From contig NZ_VZRA01000003.1 of assembly GCF_008802355.1 (NCBI RefSeq), positions 114,196 through 178,195 of the forward strand: a stretch of 64,000 bases of DNA. The letters run 5' to 3'. A program made the translations under genes and the position numbers. Of this stretch, positions 36,356-45,049 are shown in pieces. Every line of letters begins with the position of its first letter. Position 1 is the first letter of the stretch. The notes under the pieces are model-generated. The model saw nothing but the letters and a program-made list of their open reading frames with translations. It was not told where the DNA came from and did not search any database. This DNA is from Oryzomonas sagensis. Lineage in GTDB: Bacteria > Desulfobacterota > Desulfuromonadia > Geobacterales > Pseudopelobacteraceae.

Positions 36356-37204
36356 CTAGATTGTTTCGGCAACGGCGGCGAACCAGCCGGTGCCGGCGGT
36401 CAGAACGGCGCGGGCCTGCTCGGCGCTTTCCCGGTCCCGGAAGAGACCGAAGACGGTGGGGCCGCTGCCGGACATCATGGCGCCTGCCGCACCCTCGCGA
36501 AGCATGATTTCCTTGATCTCGGCAATTACGGGAAAAGCGGGGATGGTTACCGATTCCAGGTCGTTGGAAAAGATCGAACAGATATCCTCAATACTCCGAA
36601 AAAGCTCGGGGAGTTTAGCCAGACCGTCCCGGTTTGTCAACTGTAAACTTCGATAAACCCAGGCCGTGGAAACATGCACACCGGGGTTGACCAGCAGCAC
36701 CCAGACGGGCGGCATGGCCGGCATGGGGGCGAGCTGTTCGCCGACGCCCTCCGCCAGGGCCGGTTTTTGAAAGACGAAGAAGGGCACATCGGCCCCCAGG
36801 GTAAGGCCGATCTCCATGAGGCGCTGTTCCGGGAGCTGAAGGGCCAACAGCTCATTCATGCCCATCAGCACCGTGGCGGCATCGCTGCTCCCCCCGCCCA
36901 GCCCGGCCGCAACGGGGATGTTCTTGGCGATGTCGATGACCGCCCCCAGCCCCTGGTCCGCCAGGTCGAGCAAGGCTTTGGCTGCCTTCCAGGCGATGTT
37001 TCCCGGCCCGTCGGGCACGCCGTTTTTGCTGCAGGTAACGGTGACGCCGGGGGTCTCGGTCAGGGTAATGGTAATGATATCGCACAGGTTGACCCGCTGC
37101 ATGACCATGCGCAGATCGTGATAGCCGTCGGGGCGGCGCCGGATCACGTCCAGGCGGTAGTTGACCTTGGCAGGGGCTTGTAACGTCAGGCTCTTCACAC
37201 ACAC
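36356..37204 (-). CDS. ispE: 4-diphosphocytidyl-2-C-methyl-D-erythritol kinase
   Basis: The 282-residue GHMP kinase of the MEP isoprenoid pathway. [20 protein letters not shown] is the N-terminal substrate site with the catalytic Lys, [20 protein letters not shown] is the ATP-binding glycine-rich loop, and [15 protein letters not shown] is motif 3. It starts at GTG 37204 or the in-frame GTG 37198; GGAG lies just before. Located upstream of tRNA-Gln on the same strand. Confidence 0.95.
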   Translation of the reverse strand: MCVKSLTLQAPAKVNYRLDVIRRRPDGYHDLRMVMQRVNLCDIITITLTETPGVTVTCSKNGVPDGPGNIAWKAAKALLDLADQGLGAVIDIAKNIPVAAGLGGGSSDAATVLMGMNELLALQLPEQRLMEIGLTLGADVPFFVFQKPALAEGVGEQLAPMPAMPPVWVLLVNPGVHVSTAWVYRSLQLTNRDGLAKLPELFRSIEDICSIFSNDLESVTIPAFPVIAEIKEIMLREGAAGAMMSGSGPTVFGLFRDRESAEQARAVLTAGTGWFAAVAETI

Positions 37205-37414
37205 TCCATGGTTGCGGGGACACCCCGCAGTGATGTGGGTTGAAATCGGGAATATTTACTTAACGCAAGAGCCCCGTAAAGGCAAGCCCAAAGTGTCCTC
37301 GGACATGGGGGCGGAAACGCATCGGCGAGGTTATCCGGTGCCGCGCATCGTCCCGGTTGCCTGCAACAGGGGAGATCGGGCCGGCGGTTTTTCGTTTGAC
37401 GATAAAAAGCGGGC

Positions 37415-37444
37415 TTGCGCGGCGAGGTTTCACCATACTATACT
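37415..37444 (+). promoter_or_regulatory. Candidate promoter of aguA-aguB
   Basis: TTGCGC (37415-37420), 18 bp, TATACT (37439-37444). The transcript would carry a small CCCCTG/CAGGGG hairpin before the ribosome site GGAG. Confidence 0.42.
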
Positions 37445-37496
37445 GGTCATCGCCCCTGACGACAGGGGTGAGATTCGTTCAAAAGGAGATGTGACC

Positions 37497-38522
37497 GTGA
37501 ATCCGAGATTTCCCGCCGAATGGGAGGCGCAGGACGGCGTCCTGCTGGCCTGGCCCCACGAGGGCACCGATTGGTCCCCTATGCTGGACGATGTCCAGCC
37601 GGCCTTTGTCGAGATTATCCGCCGGATCGCCCGGTTTGAGCGGGTGCTGTTGACCGCGCCCAGCGCCGCCTCGGCCCGGGAGTGCCTGGCCGCCGCCGGC
37701 GTCGACCTGGGCAGGGTCGTTGTCTGCGAGGTGCCCAGCAATGATACCTGGGCCCGGGACTTTGGCCCCCTGACGGTAATCTTCAACGATCGGCCGGTGC
37801 TGCTGGACTTCGGCTTCAACGGCTGGGGGCTCAAGTTCGCCGCCAACCATGATAATTTGATCTCCAAACGGCTCAAGGAACTGGGGGCGTTGGTCCCCAA
37901 CCTCAAGACCGTCGGCCTGGTTCTGGAAGGGGGCAGCGTCGAGAGCGACGGGCTCGGCACCATCCTGACCACCGCCGAATGCCTGCTATCGCCCAATCGC
38001 AACCCGCAACTGGACAAGGGGGAGATCGAACTGGCCCTGGCCTCCCTTCTGGGGGCCGGCCGGGTGCTGTGGCTCAATCACGGTTTCCTGGCCGGGGACG
38101 ACACCGATTCCCATATCGACACACTGGCGCGCATCTGCCCGGATAATATCATCGTCTATACGGCCTGCGACGATCCCCGGGACGAACACTATCAGGAGTT
38201 GAAACTGATGGAGGAGGAACTCCGGGCCTTCCGGGCTCCGGATGGCTCGCCCTACCGCCTGCTCCCGCTTCCCTGGCCCAAGGCCCGCTTCGATGACCAG
38301 GCCCACCGCCTGCCGGCCACCTACGCCAATTTTCTGGTGATCAACGGCGCCGTGCTGGTCCCCACCTACCGGGACCCGGAAAAGGACGAACCGGCCATGG
38401 CGTGCATCGGTCAGGCCTTTCCCGGCCGGGAGATCATCGGCATCGACTGCCTGCCGCTCCTGGAACAGCACGGCTCCCTGCACTGCGTGACCATGCAGTT
38501 GCCCCAGGGGGTTCTGCCATGA
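37497..38522 (+). CDS. aguA: Agmatine deiminase
   Basis: 341 residues from GTG 37497, with GGAG 8 bases upstream. It hydrolyses agmatine to N-carbamoylputrescine. The start NPRFPAEWEAQDGVLLAWPH, the loop VPSNDTWARDFGPL, LEGGSVESDG and the catalytic Cys near the end (GSLHCVTMQLP) are all hallmarks of the agmatine deiminase group within the peptidylarginine-deiminase fold. Its last bases overlap the aguB start (ATGA), so the two are coupled and together turn agmatine into putrescine. Confidence 0.93.
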   Translation: MNPRFPAEWEAQDGVLLAWPHEGTDWSPMLDDVQPAFVEIIRRIARFERVLLTAPSAASARECLAAAGVDLGRVVVCEVPSNDTWARDFGPLTVIFNDRPVLLDFGFNGWGLKFAANHDNLISKRLKELGALVPNLKTVGLVLEGGSVESDGLGTILTTAECLLSPNRNPQLDKGEIELALASLLGAGRVLWLNHGFLAGDDTDSHIDTLARICPDNIIVYTACDDPRDEHYQELKLMEEELRAFRAPDGSPYRLLPLPWPKARFDDQAHRLPATYANFLVINGAVLVPTYRDPEKDEPAMACIGQAFPGREIIGIDCLPLLEQHGSLHCVTMQLPQGVLP

Positions 38523-39406
38523 CGCGACTCATCAGGACGGCATTGATTCAGCAGCGTTGCGGCAACGATAAAGGCGCAAACCTGGAGAGGAGTTGCGCCA
38601 TGATCAGGCGCGCCGCGGCCGATGGGGCTGCGCTGGTGGTCCTGCAGGAATTGCATGCCGGCCCGTACTTCTGCCAGGTGGAGGACCCCGCCCTGTTCGA
38701 CATGGCCGAGCCGATCCCGGGTGCCGCCAGCCGCGCCATTGCCGGTCTGGCCGGCGAGTTGGGGGTGGTCGTTGTGGCCTCGCTCTTCGAGCGCCGTGCC
38801 CCCGGCCTGTACCACAACACCGCTGTGGTCTTCGAAAAGGATGGCTCAACAGCCGGCGTCTACCGCAAGATGCACATCCCCGACGACCCGGGCTTTTACG
38901 AGAAATTCTATTTTACGCCCGGCGATCTGGGGTTCAATCCGATCAAGACCTCGGTCGGCACCCTCGGGGTCCTGGTCTGCTGGGACCAGTGGTATCCCGA
39001 GGCGGCCCGCATGATGGCCCTGGCCGGGGCCGATCTCCTCATCTATCCCACCGCCATCGGTTGGGACCCGGCCGACGGCACGGCTGAGCAGGAGCGCCAG
39101 CGGGACGCCTGGATCACCGTCCAGCGCGGCCATGCCGTGGCCAATGGCCTGCCGCTTCTGGCCGTCAACCGGGTCGGGTTCGAGCCGTCCCCCCTCCATC
39201 CCGAAACCGGAATCCGGTTCTGGGGAAGCAGTTTTGCGGCCGGGCCCCAAGGGGAACTGCTGGCGGAGGCCTCGCGGGAGGATGAAGAAATCCTGCTGGT
39301 GGACCTGGATCTGGCGCGGAGCGAAACCGTGCGGCGCATCTGGCCGTTCCTGCGCGACCGGCGTATCGACGCCTACGGGGACCTGGTGAAGCGTTTCCGG
39401 GATTGA
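38519..39406 (+). CDS. aguB: N-carbamoylputrescine amidase
   Basis: A 295-residue nitrilase-family amidase that completes putrescine synthesis. Catalytic Glu is in VVLQELHAGPYFCQ, Lys in YRKMHIPDDPGFYEKFYF, and Cys in LVCWDQWYPEAARM. The P-D-D-P-G-F-Y-E-K-F-Y-F segment is specific to AguB-type enzymes. Its ATG overlaps the aguA stop by 4 bases. Confidence 0.93.
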   Translation: MTRLIRTALIQQRCGNDKGANLERSCAMIRRAAADGAALVVLQELHAGPYFCQVEDPALFDMAEPIPGAASRAIAGLAGELGVVVVASLFERRAPGLYHNTAVVFEKDGSTAGVYRKMHIPDDPGFYEKFYFTPGDLGFNPIKTSVGTLGVLVCWDQWYPEAARMMALAGADLLIYPTAIGWDPADGTAEQERQRDAWITVQRGHAVANGLPLLAVNRVGFEPSPLHPETGIRFWGSSFAAGPQGELLAEASREDEEILLVDLDLARSETVRRIWPFLRDRRIDAYGDLVKRFRD

Positions 39407-39435
39407 TGCGGCAGATCCAAATTTAAGATCAACAT

Positions 39436-39552
39436 CTGCCACAGAGACACAGAGGTACACAGAGAAAAACGCAGTATCTATTTGGGGAAAACAACACCTG
39501 AATCGTTGTTTATTTGTTTTGCTCCCGCTTTTCTCCGTGTCTCTGTGGCAGA
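39436..39552. repeat. Inverted-repeat element with CTGCCACAGAGACAC ends
   Basis: The left end CTGCCACAGAGACACAGAGG and the right end CTCCGTGTCTCTGTGGCAG are inverted copies of each other (about 30 bp, imperfect) around 60 bp of AT-rich sequence with no frame. It has the architecture of a small non-coding mobile-type repeat. Only one copy is in the window. Confidence 0.65.
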
Positions 39553-39582
39553 CGTTTTCAGGGTGGTTAGTTGTGCCGAGCC

Positions 39583-39636
39583 AAACGGCAGAGGCCCCCA
39601 CAAGGTTGAAAAATCCTGTGGGGGCCTCTGCCGTTT
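39583..39636. terminator. Strong hairpin between convergent genes
   Basis: A perfect 20-bp inverted repeat with a 14-base loop; the arms are 39583-39602 and 39617-39636, both rich in G/C and ending in TTT on each strand. It lies between aguB and the aminotransferase gene, which converge. U-tracts are only three long, so termination is likely but not certain. Confidence 0.65.
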
Positions 39637-39673
39637 CATGTTCGGTTGTTGCGGGTACGGTCGGTAAAGCGAC

Positions 39674-40867
39674 TTATCCTTTGAGCCCGGTTTCCTGGGC
39701 CAATGCGCGCCAGGCCGGCAGGCTCCGCTCGATCATGCCCATGTCCACGCAGTAGGCGATCCTGAAAAAGCCGGGCGCCCCGAATCCGCTTCCGGGCACC
39801 AGGAGGATGCGGTGTTTCTGGGCCAGTTTGATGAATGCCACGTCGTCGGCCAGGGGGGAGGCGGGGAAGAGATAAAAGGCGCCGTCCGGCTTGACCACCT
39901 TGAACCCCATGGCGGTCAGTTCCCGCAACAGAAGATCGCGTTTCGCCCGATACGGTTCGATATCCACCGTCTCGTCCTGCAGGTTGGCCACCAGGCGCTG
40001 CATGAGGGCCGGGGCATTGACGAACCCCAGAACCCGGTTGCAGTAGATGGCGCCTCCCATGAACTGCATGGCGGTGGGCATGCGCGGGTTGATGGCCAGG
40101 TACCCGATCCGCTCGCCCGGCAGGGCCAGGTCTTTGCTGTGGGAGGTAACGATGACGGCATTTTCTACCAGCGGGAAGATGTTGGGGACGTGCTTGCCGT
40201 CATAGGTAATGCGGGCGTAGGGCTCATCGGAGATGACGTAAATATGGCGGCTGGTCTTCTGCTGCGTCCTCTCCAGGAGATCGCCGAGTTTACGCAGGCT
40301 TTCCGCAGGATAGATCACCCCGGTAGGGTTGTTGGGAGAGCAGACGATGATGGCGCGCGTCTTCGGTGTGAGCGCCCGCTCGATGGCGTCCACGTCGAGC
40401 TGGAAGGTGTCGCGGTCGGTCCAGACCGGCACCGGGACGCCGCCGTGGTTGTCGATGTACGATACGTATTCCACAAAATAGGGGGCCAGGACGATAACCT
40501 CGTCCCCCGGATTGAGGATGGTCTTGAGCACCACGTTGAGTGCCCCTCCCGCCCCGCAGGTCATGACCACGTGTTCGAAGGTGACCGGCAGTCCGGAATC
40601 CTTGGCCAGTTTGGCCGCCACGGCGGCCCGGGTTTCGGTGTAGCCCGCATTGTTCATATAGCTGTGCATGCCGGGCAGGGGATGTTGGGCCAAGGACAGA
40701 AGCTCGCGGTAGAAGGCTTCGGGTGGTTCCACATTTGGGTTCCCCAGGGTGAAGTCATAGACGTTGTCGGCACCGAATTCCCGGCGCAGAATTTCCCCCT
40801 CCTCGAACATCTTGCGAATCCAGGATGAGCGTGAGATGAATCCGGCAATTTTGGTAGCGATGGCCAT
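39674..40867 (-). CDS. Class I pyridoxal-phosphate aminotransferase
   Basis: A 397-residue fold-type I aminotransferase of the AspC-like group. Substrate-side motif YDFTLGNPNVEPP, cofactor motifs MTCGAGGALNVVL, SPNNPTGVIYP and SDEPYARITYDG, and the PLP-binding Lys in TSHSKDLALPGERIGYLA. The C-terminus has PDGAFYLFPASP and the substrate-binding Arg in FFRIAYCVD. The exact amino acid is not predictable from the sequence; aspartate or an aromatic or alanine substrate are all plausible. Confidence 0.9.
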   Translation of the reverse strand: MAIATKIAGFISRSSWIRKMFEEGEILRREFGADNVYDFTLGNPNVEPPEAFYRELLSLAQHPLPGMHSYMNNAGYTETRAAVAAKLAKDSGLPVTFEHVVMTCGAGGALNVVLKTILNPGDEVIVLAPYFVEYVSYIDNHGGVPVPVWTDRDTFQLDVDAIERALTPKTRAIIVCSPNNPTGVIYPAESLRKLGDLLERTQQKTSRHIYVISDEPYARITYDGKHVPNIFPLVENAVIVTSHSKDLALPGERIGYLAINPRMPTAMQFMGGAIYCNRVLGFVNAPALMQRLVANLQDETVDIEPYRAKRDLLLRELTAMGFKVVKPDGAFYLFPASPLADDVAFIKLAQKHRILLVPGSGFGAPGFFRIAYCVDMGMIERSLPAWRALAQETGLKG

Positions 40868-40940
40868 GGCTGTTCCTCCCTGGTACCTTTTCTGATAGGA
40901 TAACTCTTTCTGTATTACTACAACCGTTCCGGAGAACTCA

Positions 40941-41819
40941 ATGGAAATTCCATCCTACCCCGACTCGCGCCCTCTCGATCTTGTCGATAAACCTTTGCTG
41001 GATGAGCGTTTTTCCGTTTTGCAACCGCGTATCTCCGAAATGACCTTTGCCGGCCTGTACCTGTTTCGTGCCGCCCACGACTACCGGTTGACCATGGTGG
41101 GGGACTCGTTGGTGGTCCTGGGGCGCGGGTATTCGGGGGAGCGTTACTGTATGCCGCCCCTGGGGGGGACCGTGGAAACGGCGCTGGACAGGGTGTGGGG
41201 CGACGGGCTGGAACTCTACGGTGCCGATGAGGCGTTTGCGGAACGCTGTCTGAAGCGGGGAGGGGTGACCGCGGTGGAAGACCGGGACTCTTTCGACTAT
41301 CTCTACCTGCGGGAGGAGCTTGCCACTCTGCCGGGCAACCGTTTTCACAAGAAAAAGAACCGTATCAGCTATTTTGCCGCCCGCCACGAGTACCGGGTGG
41401 AACTCTTCTCGGAACCGTACCGGACGGGGTGCTGTAAGCTGCTGGAGGTGTGGAGGGGGATGGCTGCCGGGGAGGAGCCGTCCCTCGGGCTGGAGGTCGA
41501 GGCCACCGCCGAGGCGGTGGAAAAAGCGGAACTTTTGGGGCTGGAAGGGGTCGTGGTGACGGTTGCCGGGGAGGTCAAGGCCTTCAGCCTGGGGGAGCGG
41601 CTCAACGTCGAGACCACGGTGTGCCATTTCGAAAAGACCGACCCTTTCATGGAAGGGCTCTCCCAACTCATTAACCGCGAGTACAGCCGTGTTTTGTTCA
41701 ATGACTGCAAATTTGTGAACCGGGAACAGGACCTGGGGGATGGAGGCTTGCGCAACGCCAAACTTTCCTACCATCCGGCCGAGTTGCTCAAAAAGTTCCG
41801 CATTCGCCGGGCGCCATAA
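40941..41819 (+). CDS. DUF2156-family protein
   Basis: A 292-residue soluble protein of the DUF2156 family, related to the catalytic domain of phosphatidylglycerol lysyltransferase and to GNAT folds. EMTFAGLYLFRAAHDYRLTM near the start, EELATLPGNRFHKKKNRISY and the end NREQDLGDGGLRNAKLSYHP are the family-defining stretches. There is no membrane domain, so it is not a full lysyltransferase. Substrate unknown. Monocistronic. Confidence 0.85.
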   Translation: MEIPSYPDSRPLDLVDKPLLDERFSVLQPRISEMTFAGLYLFRAAHDYRLTMVGDSLVVLGRGYSGERYCMPPLGGTVETALDRVWGDGLELYGADEAFAERCLKRGGVTAVEDRDSFDYLYLREELATLPGNRFHKKKNRISYFAARHEYRVELFSEPYRTGCCKLLEVWRGMAAGEEPSLGLEVEATAEAVEKAELLGLEGVVVTVAGEVKAFSLGERLNVETTVCHFEKTDPFMEGLSQLINREYSRVLFNDCKFVNREQDLGDGGLRNAKLSYHPAELLKKFRIRRAP

Positions 41820-41887
41820 CCACAAGCTATTTATAGCAATCATTGATTGTCACGGATCTTTCGCATAAACGGAGAAAGGCTACCACC

Positions 41888-41918
41888 CCCGACCCCTCCT
41901 AAACTAGGAGGGGTCGGG
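41888..41918. repeat. Perfect 14-bp hairpin in the rpsF upstream region
   Basis: CCCGACCCCTCCTA / TAGGAGGGGTCGGG around AAC. Flanking bases CTATTTAT (41825-41832) and ATAAATAG (41925-41932) are also inverted, so the whole 110-bp stretch has a repeat-element look. No T run follows on the plus strand. Confidence 0.6.
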
Positions 41919-41933
41919 AAAACGATAAATAGT

Positions 41934-41962
41934 TTGCAATCGCTGGAAAAATATTGTACATA
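41934..41962 (+). promoter_or_regulatory. Candidate promoter of rpsF operon
   Basis: TTGCAA (41934-41939), 17 bp, TACATA (41957-41962). A moderate sigma-70 match, about 80 bases before the rpsF ribosome site. Confidence 0.4.
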
Positions 41963-42049
41963 ACCAGTTCTTTTAAAGACGGCATCCGTGCCGTATCTCC
42001 TTGCTCCGGGCAGGACCGGGGCTCGAAAACCGTGAGGAGGAAACATCAC

Positions 42050-42436
42050 ATGAGGAAGTATGAAACGATTTTCATCCTCCAGCCGGAACTTGGCGAAGAC
42101 GAGATCAAAAGCATCGGCGCCAAGGTTCAGGAAGTCATCTCGTCGTACAATGGCGAGTGCTTCAGGCTGGACGACTGGGGTGTCAGGAAACTGGCATACC
42201 CCATCAGGAAGTTTGCCCGGGGGCGCTACTACTATCTGCGCTTTGATGGTGGGGCGGAGCTGATCGCCGAGTTGGAACGGCGCCTCAGACTTAACGAAAA
42301 GGTGCTCCGGTACCAGAGCGTCAACATTACCGGAGAGCCCGAGAAGGCTGTTGAGAAAAAAGCTCCCGTAGTCGAAGCGGAAGCGGTCGAGGCTGTTGAA
42401 GAAGCAGTCCCTGCCGTTGAAGCGGCAAACGAATAA
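42050..42436 (+). CDS. rpsF: 30S ribosomal protein S6
   Basis: 128 residues from ATG 42050 behind GAGGAGG. MRKYETIFILQPELGEDEIK and WGVRKLAYPIRKFARGRYYY are standard bS6, which binds 16S rRNA as a pair with S18. The C-terminal third (from about 100) is an Ala/Val/Glu-rich acidic tail. First gene of rpsF-rpsR-DUF2232-rplI. Confidence 0.97.
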   Translation: MRKYETIFILQPELGEDEIKSIGAKVQEVISSYNGECFRLDDWGVRKLAYPIRKFARGRYYYLRFDGGAELIAELERRLRLNEKVLRYQSVNITGEPEKAVEKKAPVVEAEAVEAVEEAVPAVEAANE

Positions 42437-42457
42437 TTTCCTGGAGGATATACTATC

Positions 42458-42778
42458 ATGAGCGACGAAAGACCCAGCACCCCGTATCAACGTCCGGCAG
42501 GCGGTCCCGGCCAGCGTCCCGCAGGCGGCCCCGGCGGCCCCCGCAAGCGCCGTCCGTTCCAGCGCAGGAAGGTATGCCGTTTTTGCGCCGAAAAGAACCT
42601 GACCATTGATTACAAAGAACCCCGTACCCTGCGCTACTTCATCTCGGAGCGCGGCAAGATCGTTCCCCGCCGCATCTCCGGCAACTGTGCGAAACACCAG
42701 CGGGAAATCACCGAGGCCATCAAGCGCGCCCGCAACCTGGCGCTCTTGCCGATCGCCGCGAACCACTCGCTGTCCTAG
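42458..42778 (+). CDS. rpsR: 30S ribosomal protein S18
   Basis: 106 residues, GGAGG upstream. The core from [20 protein letters not shown] to the basic C-terminus is bS18. It keeps CxxC plus a later Cys (GNCAKHQ), the zinc-ribbon (C+) form. A 30-residue N-terminal extension of Gly/Pro/Arg repeats ([15 protein letters not shown]) is longer than in E. coli. 21 bp after rpsF. Confidence 0.97.
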   Translation: MSDERPSTPYQRPAGGPGQRPAGGPGGPRKRRPFQRRKVCRFCAEKNLTIDYKEPRTLRYFISERGKIVPRRISGNCAKHQREITEAIKRARNLALLPIAANHSLS

Positions 42779-42785
42779 GGTCTGA

Positions 42786-43745
42786 ATGAACCCGAACACA
42801 CCGGCCGATTCCATTAAGGCACGGCTTACCGCAGTTCTCGTGGGCACCGCAGGCACGTTCGCGTTGTTTGCGGTGTCCTTTGTACTACCGCCGCTCGGTT
42901 TCTTTACGGGGCTTCTGGCCCCCTTCCCGGTGGTGTATTATCGTCTGCGTCAGGGGCGCGGCACAGCGGCCGTCATCTTCACGTTGGCCGGTATCGCGTT
43001 GACGGCGGTATATAGTCCGAATGTGGGCGCTATCTATCTGTTGCAATGCGGGGTTATCGCCCTGCTGATGCCGGAGTTGCTGCTGCGGGGGTATGGCGCG
43101 GCCCGGACTATCGCCTGGACCACGGGCGTTAGCGCGGCCCTTGTGGCCGTGGTCGCCGTCATTCTGACGCTGGTCGGCAACCAGGATCTGCAGCAAGCCC
43201 TTTCCGGCGAGATTTCCACCAGCATCTCCCGGGCGCTCGCCCTGTATGAAAAGAGCGGCGTCAAAGGCGACGAGTTGTCCATGGTCAAAAAGTCCATGGA
43301 CATGGCTGCCGCGCTGTTGATCAGGATTTACCCGTCATTGGTGACCATCCTGCTCGGGATTATGGCGGGATGCAATCTGGCGCTCATACGCAGGCCGGCA
43401 TTCCTGATGGGATACCGCTTTCCCCTGGGCGATTTCAAGGATCTCCGGCTGCCGGAACCCTTGGTCTGGATCCTGATCGCAGCCGGATTCGCCATGCTGG
43501 CGCCCAGCCGGTTCGTCACGATCCCGGCTCTCAACGTACTGGTCGTAACGACGACGCTTTATTTTTTGCAGGGGTTGGCGGTTATTCTGACCATCACCGC
43601 CCGCCAGGCTTTTTACAGCATCATACGCGTGTTTCTCTGGGTGATGCTGCTGGTGCAACCGTATCTCGCGGCCATCGTTGCCGCCATCGGCATATTTGAT
43701 CTGTGGGGAGACTTCCGCACCCCCAAAAAACAGGAAAACCTGTAA
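42786..43745 (+). CDS. DUF2232 multi-pass membrane protein
   Basis: A 319-residue integral membrane protein with about eight hydrophobic spans, including FALFAVSFVLPPLGFFTGLL near the start. Matches the DUF2232 (YybS-like) family, which often sits between rpsR and rplI. Some relatives resemble the membrane subunits of ECF transporters. Role unknown. 7 bp after rpsR and 25 bp before rplI. Confidence 0.87.
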   Translation: MNPNTPADSIKARLTAVLVGTAGTFALFAVSFVLPPLGFFTGLLAPFPVVYYRLRQGRGTAAVIFTLAGIALTAVYSPNVGAIYLLQCGVIALLMPELLLRGYGAARTIAWTTGVSAALVAVVAVILTLVGNQDLQQALSGEISTSISRALALYEKSGVKGDELSMVKKSMDMAAALLIRIYPSLVTILLGIMAGCNLALIRRPAFLMGYRFPLGDFKDLRLPEPLVWILIAAGFAMLAPSRFVTIPALNVLVVTTTLYFLQGLAVILTITARQAFYSIIRVFLWVMLLVQPYLAAIVAAIGIFDLWGDFRTPKKQENL

Positions 43746-43770
43746 TAGTCAGGCTCGAAAGGAGAGAAGT

Positions 43771-44214
43771 ATGAAGGTCATTCTGAAGGAAAACATCGAA
43801 ACCCTCGGCCACATCGGCGACATCGTCAAGGTTGCTCCCGGCTATGCCCGCAATTATCTGGTCCCCAAAGGGTTTGCCATCGAGGCGACCGAGAAGAACG
43901 CCAAGGCGCTTGAACACGCCAAACGCCAGTTGACCTACAAGAAGAACAAGACCCTGGAGGCCGCCCGCAGCCTGGCCGCCAAACTGGAAGGGCTTGCCAT
44001 CGAGTTGATCCACCAGGCCGGCGAAGAAGGGAAACTCTTCGGTTCCGTCACCAATATGGAGATCGCCGCGTTCCTCACCGAAAAGGGCTTTGACATCGAC
44101 CGCAAGAAGATCGTTCTTGCCGAACCGATCAAGCAGGTGGGCGAGACGAGCGTTCCGGTCAAGATTCACCCCGAAGTTGTCGCAACCCTCAAGGTGACCA
44201 TCAAGGCCGCCTGA
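43771..44214 (+). CDS. rplI: 50S ribosomal protein L9
   Basis: 147 residues from ATG 43771 (AAAGGAGAG upstream). MKVILKENIETLGHIGDIVK and PGYARNYLVPKGFAIEAT are the L9 N-domain. A long connecting helix follows, then the C-domain KLFGSVTNMEIAAFL. Full length. Last gene of its operon. Confidence 0.98.
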   Translation: MKVILKENIETLGHIGDIVKVAPGYARNYLVPKGFAIEATEKNAKALEHAKRQLTYKKNKTLEAARSLAAKLEGLAIELIHQAGEEGKLFGSVTNMEIAAFLTEKGFDIDRKKIVLAEPIKQVGETSVPVKIHPEVVATLKVTIKAA

Positions 44215-44237
44215 TAGCCGCATCTCATAGCTGAACC

Positions 44238-44275
44238 AAAAGAGCCTGCCGGATTTTCTCCGGCAGGCTCTTTTT
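44238..44275 (+). terminator. Terminator of rpsF-rplI operon
   Basis: A 15-bp stem (AAAGAGCCTGCCGGA / TCCGGCAGGCTCTTT) with a five-base loop and a T run. Confidence 0.93.
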
Positions 44276-44318
44276 ACATTATGGCGTAGCATCGACACCT
44301 GCCACGATGAGATGTTCC

Positions 44319-44891
44319 TCACCGCCGGCTTATCTTCAGGAAGTTCTCCAGCAGGTTCATCCCCCCCTCGGTGAGGATCGACTCGGGATGGAACTGGACA
44401 CCCCAGATGGGCAGGGTCTTGTGGCGCATCCCCATGATCTCCCCGTTCTCAACCCATGCCGTGACCTCCAGGCAATCCGGCAGGCTGCTCCGCTCCACCA
44501 CCAGGGAGTGGTAGCGGGTGGCCTGGAACGGGTTCGGAAGTCCGGCAAAAAGTTCCCGGTCATCGTGGATGATCGGCGAGGTCTTGCCGTGCATCAGGGA
44601 AACGCTCCTGACGACTTTTCCCCCGAATGCCTCCCCGATGGCCTGATGGCCGAGGCAGACCCCCAGGATCGGAACCCTGCCGGCGAAATGCTTGATCGCC
44701 TGCACCGATATGCCCGCCTCGCCGGGGGAACAGGGGCCGGGGGAGATCACCAGCCGCTCCGGCTGCAGGGCCTCGATCTCTTCCACGGTGATCTTGTCGT
44801 TGCGGTAGACGCGCACGTCTTCGCCCAACTGGCCCAAGTATTGGACGATATTGAAGGTGAAGGAATCGTAGTTATCGATCATTACCAGCAT
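44319..44891 (-). CDS. trpG: Anthranilate synthase glutamine amidotransferase subunit
   Basis: A 190-residue class I glutaminase (TrpG/PabA group). Nucleophile Cys in [18 protein letters not shown], oxyanion loop [13 protein letters not shown], and the His/Glu pair in [15 protein letters not shown]. It supplies ammonia to TrpE. It follows trpE on the same strand, but a 122-bp repeat element fills the gap between them. It may also serve aminodeoxychorismate synthase. Confidence 0.93.
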   Translation of the reverse strand: MLVMIDNYDSFTFNIVQYLGQLGEDVRVYRNDKITVEEIEALQPERLVISPGPCSPGEAGISVQAIKHFAGRVPILGVCLGHQAIGEAFGGKVVRSVSLMHGKTSPIIHDDRELFAGLPNPFQATRYHSLVVERSSLPDCLEVTAWVENGEIMGMRHKTLPIWGVQFHPESILTEGGMNLLENFLKISRR

Positions 44892-44921
44892 AGTATATCT
44901 TATCCCTTTTGATTTATTCTC

Positions 44922-45043
44922 AGGTTGTTCAAAAATAGTCAGATCGTCGCCACCCGCAGAAAGTTCCGCGGAGGCGTAGCAGCGCTACGCCGCACAAGGT
45001 GGCTTTCGAGGATGGCGGCGAGATGGCTGTTTTTCAACAGCCT
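44922..45043. repeat. Dispersed inverted-repeat element, copy 2 (between trpE and trpG)
   Basis: 122 bp starting AGGTTGTTCAAAAATAGTCA and ending GCTGTTTTTCAACAGCCT, about 30-bp imperfect terminal inverted repeats, with the internal palindrome GGCGTAGC-AGC-GCTACGCC. It shares these blocks with 28803-28987 but lacks about 60 internal bases found there. It lies 6 bp from the trpE stop and 30 bp from the trpG start. Confidence 0.85.
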
Positions 45044-45049
45044 GCCATG

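Noticed and set aside
39436-39552. Possible CRISPR-like repeat
   Set aside because: Only two arms in inverted orientation, no regular spacers and no cas genes.
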